NCBI GenBank assembly: GCA_019310965.1
Contig: JAFDDG010000003.1
Span: 1 to 64,000 of the forward strand
Direction: 5' to 3'
Length of the DNA: 64,000 bases
From: Deltaproteobacteria bacterium
GTDB taxonomy: Bacteria; Myxococcota_A; UBA9160; SMWR01
The notes below the pieces were generated by a model. The model did not search any database. It saw only the letters and a list, made by a program, of their open reading frames with translations, and was not told the DNA's origin. Below, piece after piece: positions 36,332 to 45,195 of this stretch. The position numbers and the translations under genes were made by a program. Position 1 is the stretch's first letter; each line of letters begins with the position of its first letter.

Positions 36332-36982
36332 ATGCCGACGGTCGAAGTCATCCGGGCAGCCCTGGCGAGCCATCGCCCGCAGCTCGTCGACCCCGACGAT
36401 CGCCAGCGAGCGGCGGTGGCGATGGTTCTGTGCGAGATCGACGCGAGGCTCCAGGTGCTCTTCATCGAGCGTGCTCTCCACGAGGGCGACCCCTGGTCGG
36501 GGCACATGGCCTTCCCCGGCGGCCGCGTCGATGCCGGCGACCCGGATGCCTGCCATGCCGCGGAGCGCGAAACGCTGGAGGAGGTAGGGCTCGACCTGCG
36601 CGGGGCCGAGCGACTCGGGCGTCTCGACGATCTGCAGGGCCGGCGGGTCTCGGGCGTGCCACAGCTCGTGATCTCGAGCTTCGTTTACCGCGTCGAGCAG
36701 GCGCCGGCCCTCGCGCCCAACCGCGAGGTTCGCGAGGCCTTCTGGTTCCCGCTGGCGGAGCTGCACGCGCCGGAGCGCTTCGTGCCCTACCGGCTCGACG
36801 CGGGAATCGAGATGGATTTTCCGGGCATTCTCGTCGGCCGACCGCAGCGGCACGTGGTGTGGGGACTCACCTACCGCTTCCTCGAGGTGTTCTTTCGGGC
36901 GATCGAACGACCCCTGCCCGATCGCTGGGGTGACCTGGCCGATGCGATCGCCGAGCTGCGCGTGTCAGGTGGAGATGGGTAG
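36332..36982 (+). CDS. Nudix hydrolase, CoA pyrophosphatase type
   Basis: This 216-residue protein has a complete Nudix box: GGRVDAGDPDACHAAERETLEEVGLDL, giving the pattern G, five, E, seven, REUXEEXGU when the spacing of the CoA subgroup is allowed. The upstream MAFPGG and downstream segments resemble NudL-like enzymes, which split CoA or acyl-CoA into phosphopantetheine and adenosine bisphosphate. Its 3' end overlaps the convergent ACT-domain gene by 18 bases. The ATG lies one base from an alternative start of the divergent gene. Confidence 0.85.
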   Translation: MPTVEVIRAALASHRPQLVDPDDRQRAAVAMVLCEIDARLQVLFIERALHEGDPWSGHMAFPGGRVDAGDPDACHAAERETLEEVGLDLRGAERLGRLDDLQGRRVSGVPQLVISSFVYRVEQAPALAPNREVREAFWFPLAELHAPERFVPYRLDAGIEMDFPGILVGRPQRHVVWGLTYRFLEVFFRAIERPLPDRWGDLADAIAELRVSGGDG

Positions 36983-37507
36983 CAGCGTCACGTCGACGGC
37001 CAGGCGGTCGGCTTCGGCTTCGAGCGCCTCGCGCAGCGTGCGGCTGTCGAGGCTCTCGGGCACCTCGGCCACGATCGCCAGCTCGTAGCTCGCCGCGCCG
37101 CCCGGCCCGGACCGGCTCCTCGTCGTGAGCTCGGCGATGTTCACGCTGCGATCCGCCAGCACCCGGCAGATGCCCGCGACGATGCCCGCGCGGTCTTCGC
37201 CGAAGGCCTCGACTCGGTAGAGCCTCGTGCCGGGTGCGGGCAGCGGAGGTCTGGGCTCGTCGTCGAGAAAACGCGGCAGGATGGTGAGCCCATGGTCCCG
37301 CTCGAGTCGCTTGGCGCCCACCGCGATGCGATCGAGCGCTTCGCGGTCGCCGGCCGAGCACAGCAGGATGACTGCAAAGTCGCTGCCGAGGATCGTCATG
37401 CGCGAGTCTTCGAGGTTCGCGTTGCAGTCGTGGATGAGCTGGGCGAGCTCGGCCACGAGCCCCGGGCGGTCGCTGCCGATCGCAGACATGATGAACCAGC
37501 GCTTCAT
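36965..37507 (-). CDS. Double ACT-domain regulatory protein (GcvR-like)
   Basis: This 180-residue protein consists of two ACT domains. The first begins MKRWFIMSAIGSDRPGLVAELAQ and the second near residue 96 begins LYRVEAFGEDRAGIVAGICRVLADR. The DRPG and DRAG turns with a following helix are the amino-acid-binding signature. GcvR of Escherichia coli has the same plan and controls the glycine cleavage genes by binding GcvA; whether this relative regulates glycine metabolism is unknown. Threonine aldolase, a glycine producer, is encoded 3 kb away. Confidence 0.8.
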   Translation of the reverse strand: MKRWFIMSAIGSDRPGLVAELAQLIHDCNANLEDSRMTILGSDFAVILLCSAGDREALDRIAVGAKRLERDHGLTILPRFLDDEPRPPLPAPGTRLYRVEAFGEDRAGIVAGICRVLADRSVNIAELTTRSRSGPGGAASYELAIVAEVPESLDSRTLREALEAEADRLAVDVTLLPIST

Positions 37508-37717
37508 CGGGACCCTCCCTCCTGTGGTGAGCCCCCTTCATACCCCGGACAGCGCGTGATCGGAAGAGGCGGATCGGGCGGGATGCGGCCCTCGCTGTCG
37601 GCGCGCAGGCAGAGCCAGAGATCGCCATCCTCGGCGCGGCTGCGCAGGGTGGCCCGGCCGCGCCCAGTGCGGCGACCGACTTGGCGTACCCCGCGCGCGG
37701 GTGTCAGTCTAGGAGCA

Positions 37718-38608
37718 ATGGGTCGCCGTGCGGAATTTCGACGTCGCCTGGAACGTGTGCTCGCCCTGGGCGAGAGCGTGCTCGAGGAACTTGCCGGTGA
37801 GCCGCTGCCGCCGGCTGCGTTCGAACGTCACTTGGCGTTTCGCTGGGAGTCGGGTCGCGGGCCGGGTCGGCTGGTGCCCATCGAAGAGCCGGCGCTCTTC
37901 GACCTCTCGGAGCTGGTCGGGGTCGAGAGCGCGGTCCACGAGCTCGTGAACAACACGGAGCAATTCACCCGGGGCTTGCCGTGCAACCACGTGTTGCTGC
38001 ACGGTGAACGCGGGACGGGCAAGTCGTCGGCGGTGCGCGGGCTGCTCGGGCGCTTCGGTCCTCAGGGGCTACGCATGCTCGAAGTGCAGAAGGCCGATCT
38101 GGTGCACCTGCCTCGTGTGCTCGAGGCGCTGCGCGGCGCCTCGCATCGCTTCGTGCTCTTCTGCGACGACCTCTCCTTCGACGCCGGCGAGGCCAAGTAC
38201 CGGGAGCTCAAGGCCGCTCTCGAGGGCAGCCTGATCTCTCCGCCGGAGAACGTGCGCATCTACGCCACCAGCAACCGACGCCACCTGTTGCCGGAGACGA
38301 TGGCCGACAATCGCGGAGCCATGCTCGATGCGGACGGTGAGCTTCACATGGGGGAGGCCGTCGAGGAGAAGCTCGCGCTGTCGGATCGCTTCGGACTGGT
38401 GCTCGGTTTCTACGGCTTCGACCAGGCCACCTACCTGGAGATCGTCGAGCGGACGGCGCGCAAGCTCGGCGTGCGCGCCGAGCCTGCAGCGCTGCGTGCC
38501 GCGGCGCTGCGCTGGGCTCTGCGTCACTCGAGCCGCTCTGGGCGCACCGCTCGGCAGTTCGTCGACGCATTCGTAGGCCGTGAGCAACTCGACGCAAGCC
38601 AAAGTTGA
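37718..38608 (+). CDS. DUF815 family AAA-type ATPase
   Basis: This 296-residue P-loop ATPase has Walker A GERGTGKSS at residues 96-104 and a Walker B-like LFCDDLSFD. An ATSNRRHLLPE segment matches sensor I of AAA proteins. The family DUF815 is widespread and its cellular role is not established. The ATG follows an AGGAG site. It ends 7 bases before the long palindrome at 38616-38675, which may act as its terminator. The 210-base gap before it shows no gene. Confidence 0.85.
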   Translation: MGRRAEFRRRLERVLALGESVLEELAGEPLPPAAFERHLAFRWESGRGPGRLVPIEEPALFDLSELVGVESAVHELVNNTEQFTRGLPCNHVLLHGERGTGKSSAVRGLLGRFGPQGLRMLEVQKADLVHLPRVLEALRGASHRFVLFCDDLSFDAGEAKYRELKAALEGSLISPPENVRIYATSNRRHLLPETMADNRGAMLDADGELHMGEAVEEKLALSDRFGLVLGFYGFDQATYLEIVERTARKLGVRAEPAALRAAALRWALRHSSRSGRTARQFVDAFVGREQLDASQS

Positions 38609-38615
38609 CGTCAAC

Positions 38616-38675
38616 GGGGACGCCCTTGCCTTTTGCCCATTTTTTCCAAGAAAGGCAAAAGGCAAGGGCGTTCCC
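38616..38675. repeat. Large palindrome with 22-bp arms
   Basis: Arms 38616-38637 and 38654-38675 are complementary with one mismatch around a 16-base loop with a run of six T. The arm contains the pattern GCCCTTGCCTTTTGCC. It could be the terminator of the ATPase gene or one copy of a dispersed palindromic element; a second copy was not seen in this window. Confidence 0.7.
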
Positions 38676-38713
38676 GGCTTGGTACTCTGAGGGCGCATTC
38701 GCGGGAGGCCGTA

Positions 38714-39793
38714 TTGGACAGCCCAGAGCTAGGTGTTGCACTCCTTGGTCTCCTCGCTGTCTTCGCGCTCCTGCTGACGAACGCCTATTTCGTGGCCACG
38801 GAATTCGCCCTGGTGGCCGTGCGGCGCACCCAGATGCAGCTGTGGGTCGAAGAGGGGCGCCGCGGCGCGAAGGCTGCTGCCGCCGCGATTCGCGATCTCG
38901 ACGACGCCATCGCGGCCACTCAGCTCGGCATCACCATTGCGAGCATCGGTCTGGGCTTCGTCGGTGAGCCGGCGCTCGCGCATCTGATCGAGCCCGCGCT
39001 CGTCGCCGTGAGTCTCGGCAGTGCAGCCGTGCTCCACACAGTGTCCCTGGTCGTCTCGTTCTCGATCGTGACCTTCCTGCACGTGGTAGTGGGTGAGCTG
39101 GCCCCGAAGGCGCTTGCGCTGGATCGACCCGGGAGAGTGGCGCTCGTCTGTGCGCGGCCGTTGTTGCTCTTCGCGCGCGCGTTTCATCCGATCATCGCGG
39201 CGATGAACGGCGCCGGTAACGCGCTTGTCAGCCTGCTGGGCGTGGAGCCTGTTGGGCATCGGGAGCTGGTGCATTCGCCGGAAGAGCTGTCACTGCTGGT
39301 CGACGAGGCGCGCGACGCGGGACAGATCCGTCCGTACGCCGGCCGCATCCTCGGCAACGTCTTCCGGCTCTCGAAGACCCGCGTGTGCGACGTGATGGTG
39401 CCGCGCGAGCGCGTCTTCGCCGTGCACCGCAGAGCGCAGCCCGAGGAGCTGCTCGACATCCTGCGCGAAGAAGGGTACACGCGGATCCCCGTCTACGATC
39501 GCGATCTCGACGACGTGGTCGGCATCCTGCACGCGAAGGACATCTTCCACATCGCGGCGGACAACCGGTTGGTGATCCTCGAGGACGCACTGCGGCCGGT
39601 ACTGGAGATTCGGCCGGATCTGCCGGTGGTGGACGCGCTGCGGCGCTTTCGCAGCGGCCGCAGGCACCTGGCGCTGGTGCGGGAGCGAGGCGGCCCGCTG
39701 CTCGGCGTCTGCACGCTCGAGGACGTGCTCGAAGAGATCGTCGGCGAGATCGAGGACGAGCACGACGAGCCGACACCTGCCGGCGGCGAGTAG
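38714..39793 (+). CDS. CNNM/HlyC-CorC family membrane protein with CBS domains
   Basis: This 359-residue protein has a CNNM (DUF21) membrane domain with three to four helices and a small-residue-rich AATQLGITIASIGLGFVGEP segment (about residues 1-190), followed by a CBS pair (about 220-335; MVPRERVFAVHRR; EGYTRIPVYDRD; DVVGILHAKD). The usual C-terminal CorC/HlyC domain is missing: the protein ends soon after EDVLEEIVGEIEDEHDE. The family is linked to magnesium or cobalt transport and uses CBS domains for nucleotide sensing. I chose the TTG at 38714 because GGGAGG lies 5 bases upstream; an ATG at 38633 would put the palindrome inside the gene. Confidence 0.8.
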   Translation: MDSPELGVALLGLLAVFALLLTNAYFVATEFALVAVRRTQMQLWVEEGRRGAKAAAAAIRDLDDAIAATQLGITIASIGLGFVGEPALAHLIEPALVAVSLGSAAVLHTVSLVVSFSIVTFLHVVVGELAPKALALDRPGRVALVCARPLLLFARAFHPIIAAMNGAGNALVSLLGVEPVGHRELVHSPEELSLLVDEARDAGQIRPYAGRILGNVFRLSKTRVCDVMVPRERVFAVHRRAQPEELLDILREEGYTRIPVYDRDLDDVVGILHAKDIFHIAADNRLVILEDALRPVLEIRPDLPVVDALRRFRSGRRHLALVRERGGPLLGVCTLEDVLEEIVGEIEDEHDEPTPAGGE

Positions 39794-39797
39794 CCCC

Positions 39798-41237
39798 GTG
39801 GCACTCCGCGGTGAAGTTGCGTCGGGACATCCGGAAGTCTCGCGCGCCGCCGCGGATGTATTGCACGAGGGCGGCAGTGCGTTCGACGCGGTGGTGGCGG
39901 CGGGCTTCGCCGCGTGCGTGGCGGAGCCGATGTTCACCAGCCTCGGTGGTGGCGGCTTTCTGTTGGCGCGCACTGCGAGCGGCGAGGCGCGGGTCTTCGA
40001 TTTCTTCGTCGACGCGCCGGGCCGGGGGCTTGCCGCCACCGCGCTCGCGCCCCACTTCGAGCCGATGACGGTGCATTTTCCCGGGTCGGAGCAGATATTC
40101 AACATCGGGCTGGGTGCTGTGGCCGTGCCGGGAACGCTGCGGGGCCTGCTCCACGTGCATCAGCGACTCGGCCGTTGGCCGCTGGCGCGGTTGTTGGAGC
40201 CCGCCGTGGGCCTTGCGCGGGAAGGCGTGGTGTTGAACGCGCATCAAGCCTACGTGCAGGAGCTGCTGACGCCGATCGTGACCCTCACGCCAGCCGGATG
40301 TGCGATCTACGCCCCCGACGGCCGACCGCGTGTGGAGGGCGAGCGGGTCGTCAACGCAGGGCTCGCCAGCTATCTGGAGACGCTCCCCACCGACGGCGCT
40401 CGCGACTTCTACGAGGGTGGCCTGGCTGCATCCATGGCGCGCGACATGCGCGAGGCGGGGGGGCTCCTCACCGAGGCGGATCTGGCGGCGTATCGCGTGA
40501 TCGAGCGCTCACCCCTCGAGTGCTCCTACCGCGGTCGGCGCCTGCTGACGAACCCGGCGCCGAGTCTCGGCGGGCGCCTGCTCGCGCTCGCACTGGAGCG
40601 GCTGGAGGCGCGGGGCGAATGCGCGGCGTGGGGCGGAGCGGCGGAGCGCAGCGGGCTGGTGGCGGTGATGCAGGCCGTGGAGAGCGAGCGCCTGCCGCCG
40701 AGCGCCGGCGGCACGACACACGTAAGCGTGCACGACGCGGCCGGCAATGCCGCAAGTCTCTCCCTCTCGAATGGCGAGGGCTCGGGCTATCTGGCTCCGG
40801 GCACGGGCATCCTGCTCAACAACATGCTCGGCGAGGATGATCTCCACCCGGACGGCTTCCACGCGCTACCGCCGGGTGAGCGCGTCGGTTCGATGATGTC
40901 GCCGACCCTGGTCCTCGAAGCCGATCGGGTGCGGCTCGTGCTTGGCAGCGGCGGCAGCAAGCGCATCCGCAGTGCCATTACCCAGGTGGTGACAGCAGTC
41001 GTCGATGCGCGGCTGCCGCTCGAGGCCGCGGTCGAGGCGCCTCGAGTGCATTGGGACGGCGCCGTGCTCCAGCTCGAGCCGGGGCTCGCGCGGGCGACGC
41101 TGGCCGCGCTGGGGAAGCGTTGGCCGATCAACGCCTGGAACGAGCCGAATCTCTATTTCGGTGGGGTGCACGCCGTGGCCCCGGGCGAAGCCGCCGGCGA
41201 CCCGCGCCGCATGGGGTGCGGCGTGCGAGTGGCCTAG
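39798..41237 (+). CDS. Gamma-glutamyltransferase family protein
   Basis: This 479-residue N-terminal-nucleophile hydrolase should self-cleave into large and small subunits and act on gamma-glutamyl bonds such as glutathione. The processing/nucleophile site is GGTTHVSVHD with Thr306, and SLGGGGFLLA and GSGGSKRIRSAI are further family motifs. It begins at a GTG 4 bases after the CNNM gene. It is shorter than typical enzymes (about 550-580) and has no signal peptide, so it would act in the cytoplasm or use another route; acylase-type or other gamma-glutamyl-amide substrates are possible. Confidence 0.85.
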   Translation: MALRGEVASGHPEVSRAAADVLHEGGSAFDAVVAAGFAACVAEPMFTSLGGGGFLLARTASGEARVFDFFVDAPGRGLAATALAPHFEPMTVHFPGSEQIFNIGLGAVAVPGTLRGLLHVHQRLGRWPLARLLEPAVGLAREGVVLNAHQAYVQELLTPIVTLTPAGCAIYAPDGRPRVEGERVVNAGLASYLETLPTDGARDFYEGGLAASMARDMREAGGLLTEADLAAYRVIERSPLECSYRGRRLLTNPAPSLGGRLLALALERLEARGECAAWGGAAERSGLVAVMQAVESERLPPSAGGTTHVSVHDAAGNAASLSLSNGEGSGYLAPGTGILLNNMLGEDDLHPDGFHALPPGERVGSMMSPTLVLEADRVRLVLGSGGSKRIRSAITQVVTAVVDARLPLEAAVEAPRVHWDGAVLQLEPGLARATLAALGKRWPINAWNEPNLYFGGVHAVAPGEAAGDPRRMGCGVRVA

Positions 41238-41268
41238 AAGCCCGATCTCGGACTGGCGTGGGAGGCTC

Positions 41269-42471
41269 CTAGACGATCACGCCCCGGCGCTTGCCGACCC
41301 GCGCGAAGGCCTCGAGTGCGCGCTCCAGGTGCTCGCGTGTGTGGGTCGCCATGTACGAGGTGCGGATCATCGAGCGGCCGGCTGGCACCGCGGGAGTGAT
41401 CACCGGGTTGGCGAAGACGCCCTCCTTCTCGAGTTCGATGGCGAAGCTGAAGGCCTCGATGTCGCCGCCGATCACGATCGGGATCACCGGCGAGGCCGCG
41501 TCGCCCGTGTCGAAGCCGAGACCTCGCAGCTCGCGCTGCATGAACTCGGTGTTCTCCCACAGCTGCTTGCGGCGCTCCGGGCCACGTTCGACGATCTCCA
41601 GGGCCTTCAGCGCTGCGGCGGCCGATGCGGGCGGGGGCGCCGCCGAGAAAATCTCGGTGCGTGCGTTGTGCTTGATGAACTGGATGATGTCGGCGTCGCC
41701 CGCGACGAAGCCTCCGACGGTCGCCAGCGACTTGGAGAACGTGCCCATTATGAGGTCCACGTCCGCCTCGACCTGGAAGTGCTCCGGGGTGCCGCGACCG
41801 TTCTCACCAAACACTCCCAGCCCGTGGGCGTCGTCCACCATCAGCCTCGCGCCGTACTTCTGCGTGAGCGCCACGATCTCGGGGAGCGGCGCGAGATCGC
41901 CCTCCATCGAGAAGACGCCGTCGACAACGATCAGCTTGCCCTTGTCGGGTGCCGCGGCCGCCAGCTTCTTCTCGAGGTCCGCCATGTCGTTGTGGCGGAA
42001 CTTGTGCGAGCGACCGAAGCCGAGCCGCGCGCCGTCGATGATGCTGGCGTGGTCGAGGCTGTCGAGGAAAGCGATGTCGGAGCGCTCGAGCAGGCACGAG
42101 AGCACGCCGAGGTTGACCTGGAAACCCGTGGCGAAGGTGACCGCCGCCTCGCGCCCCATGAACTTTGCGATGTGCTGCTCGAGCTGCACGTGAACGTCGA
42201 GTGTGCCGTTGAGCAGCCGTGATCCCGCGCAGCCGGTGCCGTAGAGCGCCGTCGCCATCGCCGCCGCTTCTTTGACTTCGGGATCATTGGCGAGGCCCAG
42301 GTAGTTGTTCGACCCGAGCATCACCAGCTCCTGACCCTGGTGGATCACCACCGGGTCCTGCGCGGATGAGATCACGCGGTAGTACGGGTACACGGCCGCG
42401 TCCAACAGGGGCTGCGACCGTTCTGCGAAGTCAACGCACTTCCTGAATACGTCCACGTTCTCGTCCTCCAC
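41269..42471 (-). CDS. Alpha-oxoamine synthase family enzyme (SPT/KBL/BioF type)
   Basis: This 400-residue PLP enzyme condenses an amino acid with an acyl-CoA or acyl-ACP with loss of CO2. The PLP lysine is Lys247 in TFSKSLATVGG, and VDDAHGLGVFG and NNYLGLANDPEVKEA are family motifs. The YGTGCAGSRLLNGT and FATGFQVN segments resemble both bacterial serine palmitoyltransferase and glycine C-acetyltransferase. The first would begin sphingolipid synthesis, the second threonine catabolism, and BioF would make 7-keto-8-aminopelargonate. Neighbouring outer-membrane lipid-transport genes (mlaA, mlaC) favour a lipid role only weakly. Confidence 0.8.
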   Translation of the reverse strand: MEDENVDVFRKCVDFAERSQPLLDAAVYPYYRVISSAQDPVVIHQGQELVMLGSNNYLGLANDPEVKEAAAMATALYGTGCAGSRLLNGTLDVHVQLEQHIAKFMGREAAVTFATGFQVNLGVLSCLLERSDIAFLDSLDHASIIDGARLGFGRSHKFRHNDMADLEKKLAAAAPDKGKLIVVDGVFSMEGDLAPLPEIVALTQKYGARLMVDDAHGLGVFGENGRGTPEHFQVEADVDLIMGTFSKSLATVGGFVAGDADIIQFIKHNARTEIFSAAPPPASAAAALKALEIVERGPERRKQLWENTEFMQRELRGLGFDTGDAASPVIPIVIGGDIEAFSFAIELEKEGVFANPVITPAVPAGRSMIRTSYMATHTREHLERALEAFARVGKRRGVIV

Positions 42472-42664
42472 GAGCAGATCGCCTCGGGACTTTCAGGGGG
42501 CTGGTGCTCTCGAGCAGGGGGCTCGAGGCGCGCTTAGCCTAACGCACTGGTTGCGTGGCTGGAACCGGAGTACATTGAGATTGTCTCCACGGCGATCAAT
42601 GGCTGCCCCCTCGGGGCAAGACCTGTCTCCTCAATCCCCGCCCCCCCGGGACGAGAGAACGTCA

Positions 42665-43615
42665 ATGGCGCTTTATTGGCACCGTATCGCTTGCTGTGTG
42701 CTCTTTGCCCTGGTGGCTCTGCCTCTGGCCGCCGCGGGCGACGACGCTCGCGACATCGCTGAGGGATCGCTCGGTGACCCCCCGGGGACTGTGGATCTGG
42801 CTCCCGAGGTCGATCCGGCGCAGGACGTCGAGCTACTCGACTACGACCCGTTGTTCGACGACGAGCCCGCCGAGCTCGAGGCCTACGACCCCTGGGAGCC
42901 CGGTAACCGTGCGATCTATGCGTTCAACCGCCGGGTCTCGAAGTTGGTGTGGGATCCGATCACCACCGGCTATCGCTTCGTCGTGCCGGCGCCCGCGCGC
43001 CGCGCCGTGCGCCGGCTAGTCATCAACCTGAATGCGCCGATCTACGCGGCGAACCACCTGCTGCAGCTCGATCCCCTGGCGGCTGCAGAGACGCTCGGCG
43101 CGTTCAGCATGAACATCACCTTCGGTGTCGGTGGTCTTTTCGACACCGCCAGTGGCGTCGGCTTTTCTCTGGGCCCGACCGATTTTGGCCAGACCCTGGC
43201 AATGGCCGGCGTCGGAAGTGGCGCGTACCTCATGTTTCCGTTCCTCGGGCCGACGACGGTGCGGGATGGAATCGGCTTCGTGGTCGATCGTGGCTTCCAC
43301 CCGGTGACCTACATCTTCGGTCTGCCGGTGCAGGTCGTTGGCTACGGCGGTGTCGGGTTCACGGCCCTCGAAGAGGCCAGAGACGATCTGAACGCGCTAG
43401 AGGAGTCGGCGCTCGACCCCTACGTCGTGCTGCGCAGCGCGTACCTCCAGGCGCGTGCGGGCTCGATCCAGGCGATGCGCGCGCCTGCGCCCGAGCCGGC
43501 GGCGCCGGAGATCGAGGCGATGCGCGCGCCTGCGCCCGAGCCGGCAGCGCCGGAGGATCCTGACCTCTGCTCGGGTCCGGCCAGCGTTGCCTCTGGCGGG
43601 CGGGCCCAGCTCTAG
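42665..43615 (+). CDS. mlaA: MlaA/VacJ family outer-membrane lipid transport protein
   Basis: This 316-residue protein is an MlaA homologue, part of the system that removes phospholipids from the outer leaflet of the outer membrane. The conserved region begins at YDPWEPGNRAIYAFN (about residue 78) and includes YRFVVPAPARRAVRR and a glycine-rich GLFDTASGVGFSLGPTDFGQTL segment. The signal sequence has no lipobox cysteine at the usual place, so it may be a secreted rather than lipidated form. The C-terminal tail has a 15-residue repeat. It converges on mlaC with a 4-base overlap of the stop regions. Confidence 0.88.
   Translation: MALYWHRIACCVLFALVALPLAAAGDDARDIAEGSLGDPPGTVDLAPEVDPAQDVELLDYDPLFDDEPAELEAYDPWEPGNRAIYAFNRRVSKLVWDPITTGYRFVVPAPARRAVRRLVINLNAPIYAANHLLQLDPLAAAETLGAFSMNITFGVGGLFDTASGVGFSLGPTDFGQTLAMAGVGSGAYLMFPFLGPTTVRDGIGFVVDRGFHPVTYIFGLPVQVVGYGGVGFTALEEARDDLNALEESALDPYVVLRSAYLQARAGSIQAMRAPAPEPAAPEIEAMRAPAPEPAAPEDPDLCSGPASVASGGRAQL
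43471..43555 (+). repeat. Two-copy 45-base direct repeat in the mlaA tail
   Basis: A 45-base unit (43471-43515, then 43516-43555 for 40 of the bases, with one mismatch) encodes AMRAPAPEPAAPEIE twice in frame. It is a short tandem duplication in the proline/alanine-rich tail. Confidence 0.85.
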
Positions 43616-44283
43616 GAGGCCTTTTCGCCGGGCAGGCTTTCGAGTTCCTCGATGCGTTCGTGGAGCGCGGTGAGCAGCGCCTCGAACCCCTCGCGCTTGA
43701 TGAGCGACGAGTACTCCGAGCGGCGCAGCGCGAGTTCGCTCACCGTGCCGTTGAAGTAGATGTCGACGATGCGCCAGCCGTTGTCGGTCTTGCGTAGGCG
43801 GTAGTCGAGTTGCACGTCCTCGTCGCTGGGGTCGTGCAGGGTCGTGCGCACCAGCATGGTGCCGCGCGCGGAAGCTTCTTCGCCATGGGTCGTGAATTCC
43901 TGACCGCTCCAGCCGGTGAAGCGCCCGGCATAGTTCGCGACGGTGTAGCGGTGGAACGCTTCGAGAAGCCGCGTCCGCTCCTCCGGCGAGGCCGTCTTCC
44001 AGTGGCGGCCGACCGATTTCTCTGCCATGAAGTCGAGGTCGAAGACCTCGTCGACCACCGGCTTGAGCCGTTCGAAACGTCCGGTGTAGCCGAGCGTTTC
44101 GGCTTCTCTCATCACGTCGTAGAGTGCTTCGTGCAGGCGGTTGATGCCGTCGCTGGGCGCCTGCTGTGCTGTGCGGCTCGCGCTGACGGGAGCGGCAGAG
44201 TCCTCGGCAGACGCAGCGACGGCAAACGCGAAGCCGGGCAGCGCGCAGGCGGTTGCGATGAGGCTGATTGCGCGGTTCGACAA
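43612..44283 (-). CDS. mlaC: MlaC/Ttg2D family periplasmic lipid-binding protein
   Basis: This 223-residue protein has a signal peptide (ATACALPGFAFAVAASA) and the MlaC fold: an EVFDLDFMAEKSVGRHWKTAS segment near residue 80, TVANYAGRFTGWSGQEF near 113 and a late strand region ending in GWRIVDIYFNGTVSELALRRSEYSSLI. It should carry phospholipids between the outer-membrane MlaA complex and an inner-membrane ABC transporter. It faces mlaA on the other strand instead of lying in an mla operon, and no mlaBDEF genes are nearby. Confidence 0.88.
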   Translation of the reverse strand: MSNRAISLIATACALPGFAFAVAASAEDSAAPVSASRTAQQAPSDGINRLHEALYDVMREAETLGYTGRFERLKPVVDEVFDLDFMAEKSVGRHWKTASPEERTRLLEAFHRYTVANYAGRFTGWSGQEFTTHGEEASARGTMLVRTTLHDPSDEDVQLDYRLRKTDNGWRIVDIYFNGTVSELALRRSEYSSLIKREGFEALLTALHERIEELESLPGEKAS

Positions 44284-44391
44284 GGGATGACCTCCGGCAG
44301 GGAGCGGGCCGCGCGTGAGCGTAGCGCAGCAGCAGCGCTGGCCCCTCGGGGCTATGGCCGACTCGGGAGACGTTGCAGAGCCGGCCGTTAT

Positions 44392-45195
44392 TCACCGCGC
44401 CATGCGACGCAGATCCGCCACGGGCGGTGCATGGCTGAGGATGCCGCCGTCGACGTGCAGGATCTGGCCCGTGATGAAGCTCGCCTCATCCGAAGTGAGA
44501 AATACGACTGCATGGGCGATGTCGTCGGCTTCGCCGACGCGCGGGGTCATGTGATGTTCTTCGAGCATTGCCACGTATGCCGGGCCGCCGAAGTTCTCTT
44601 TCGGGTGCGTGAGAATCAGGCCTGGCGCGATTGCGTTGCAGCGGATGCCCTGTTTCCCGTACTGCGCGGCCACGTAGAGGGTGAGCGTGTTGACGCCGCC
44701 CTTCGATGTCGCGTAGGCCGAGAGCGTCAAGTCGCCACGTTCCGCGGAGCCCGAGGACGTGTTGACGATCGAGCCCCCACCGCGCTCGAGCATGTACGGC
44801 AGCGCGTGTTTGCAGCCGAGCATCACGCCACGCAGGTTCACTGCCATGGTGCGGTCCCACACGTCCACATCGATCGACGCCACGTCGCGATCCTGTCCTG
44901 CGCTGGCGGCTCCAATGGCCGCGGCGTTGTTGTGCAGGATGTCGAGCCCGCCGTAGTTGCGTACAGCGGTATCCATCATCGCTGAGACATCGGCCTCCTC
45001 CGCCACGTCGACCCGTTGGGCGATCGCCTGTCCCCCGGCGCCCTCTATCTCAGCGGCTACCTTCGCTGCGCCGTCGGCGTTGAGGTCCGCGACGACGACG
45101 CGTGCGCCTTCCCTTGCGAGCGCGAGCGCGGTGGCTCGGCCGATGCCCGACGCCGCGCCGGTGACGATGCCTGCTTTCCCATGGAGTCGTTTCAT
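44392..45195 (-). CDS. SDR family oxidoreductase
   Basis: This 267-residue classical short-chain dehydrogenase has the cofactor motif TGAASGIG (about 12-19), HNNAA at about 88, the catalytic NTSSGSAE region and the Y-x3-K pair in YATSKGG. It ends in an ITGQILHVDGG segment typical of 3-ketoacyl or alcohol dehydrogenases. The ATG at 45195 follows AGGAAAGGG. The acidic residue after the second strand (VVADLN) suggests NAD preference. The substrate is unknown. A small gap (108 bases) separates it from mlaC. Confidence 0.85.
   Translation of the reverse strand: MKRLHGKAGIVTGAASGIGRATALALAREGARVVVADLNADGAAKVAAEIEGAGGQAIAQRVDVAEEADVSAMMDTAVRNYGGLDILHNNAAAIGAASAGQDRDVASIDVDVWDRTMAVNLRGVMLGCKHALPYMLERGGGSIVNTSSGSAERGDLTLSAYATSKGGVNTLTLYVAAQYGKQGIRCNAIAPGLILTHPKENFGGPAYVAMLEEHHMTPRVGEADDIAHAVVFLTSDEASFITGQILHVDGGILSHAPPVADLRRMAR

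Noticed and set aside
42551-42664. N-terminal extension of the mlaA frame
   Set aside because: It would put 38 low-complexity residues before a normal signal peptide.
43471-43555. Tandem repeat considered as a CRISPR or mobile signal
   Set aside because: Only two copies without spacers, in frame within mlaA; a simple duplication explains it.
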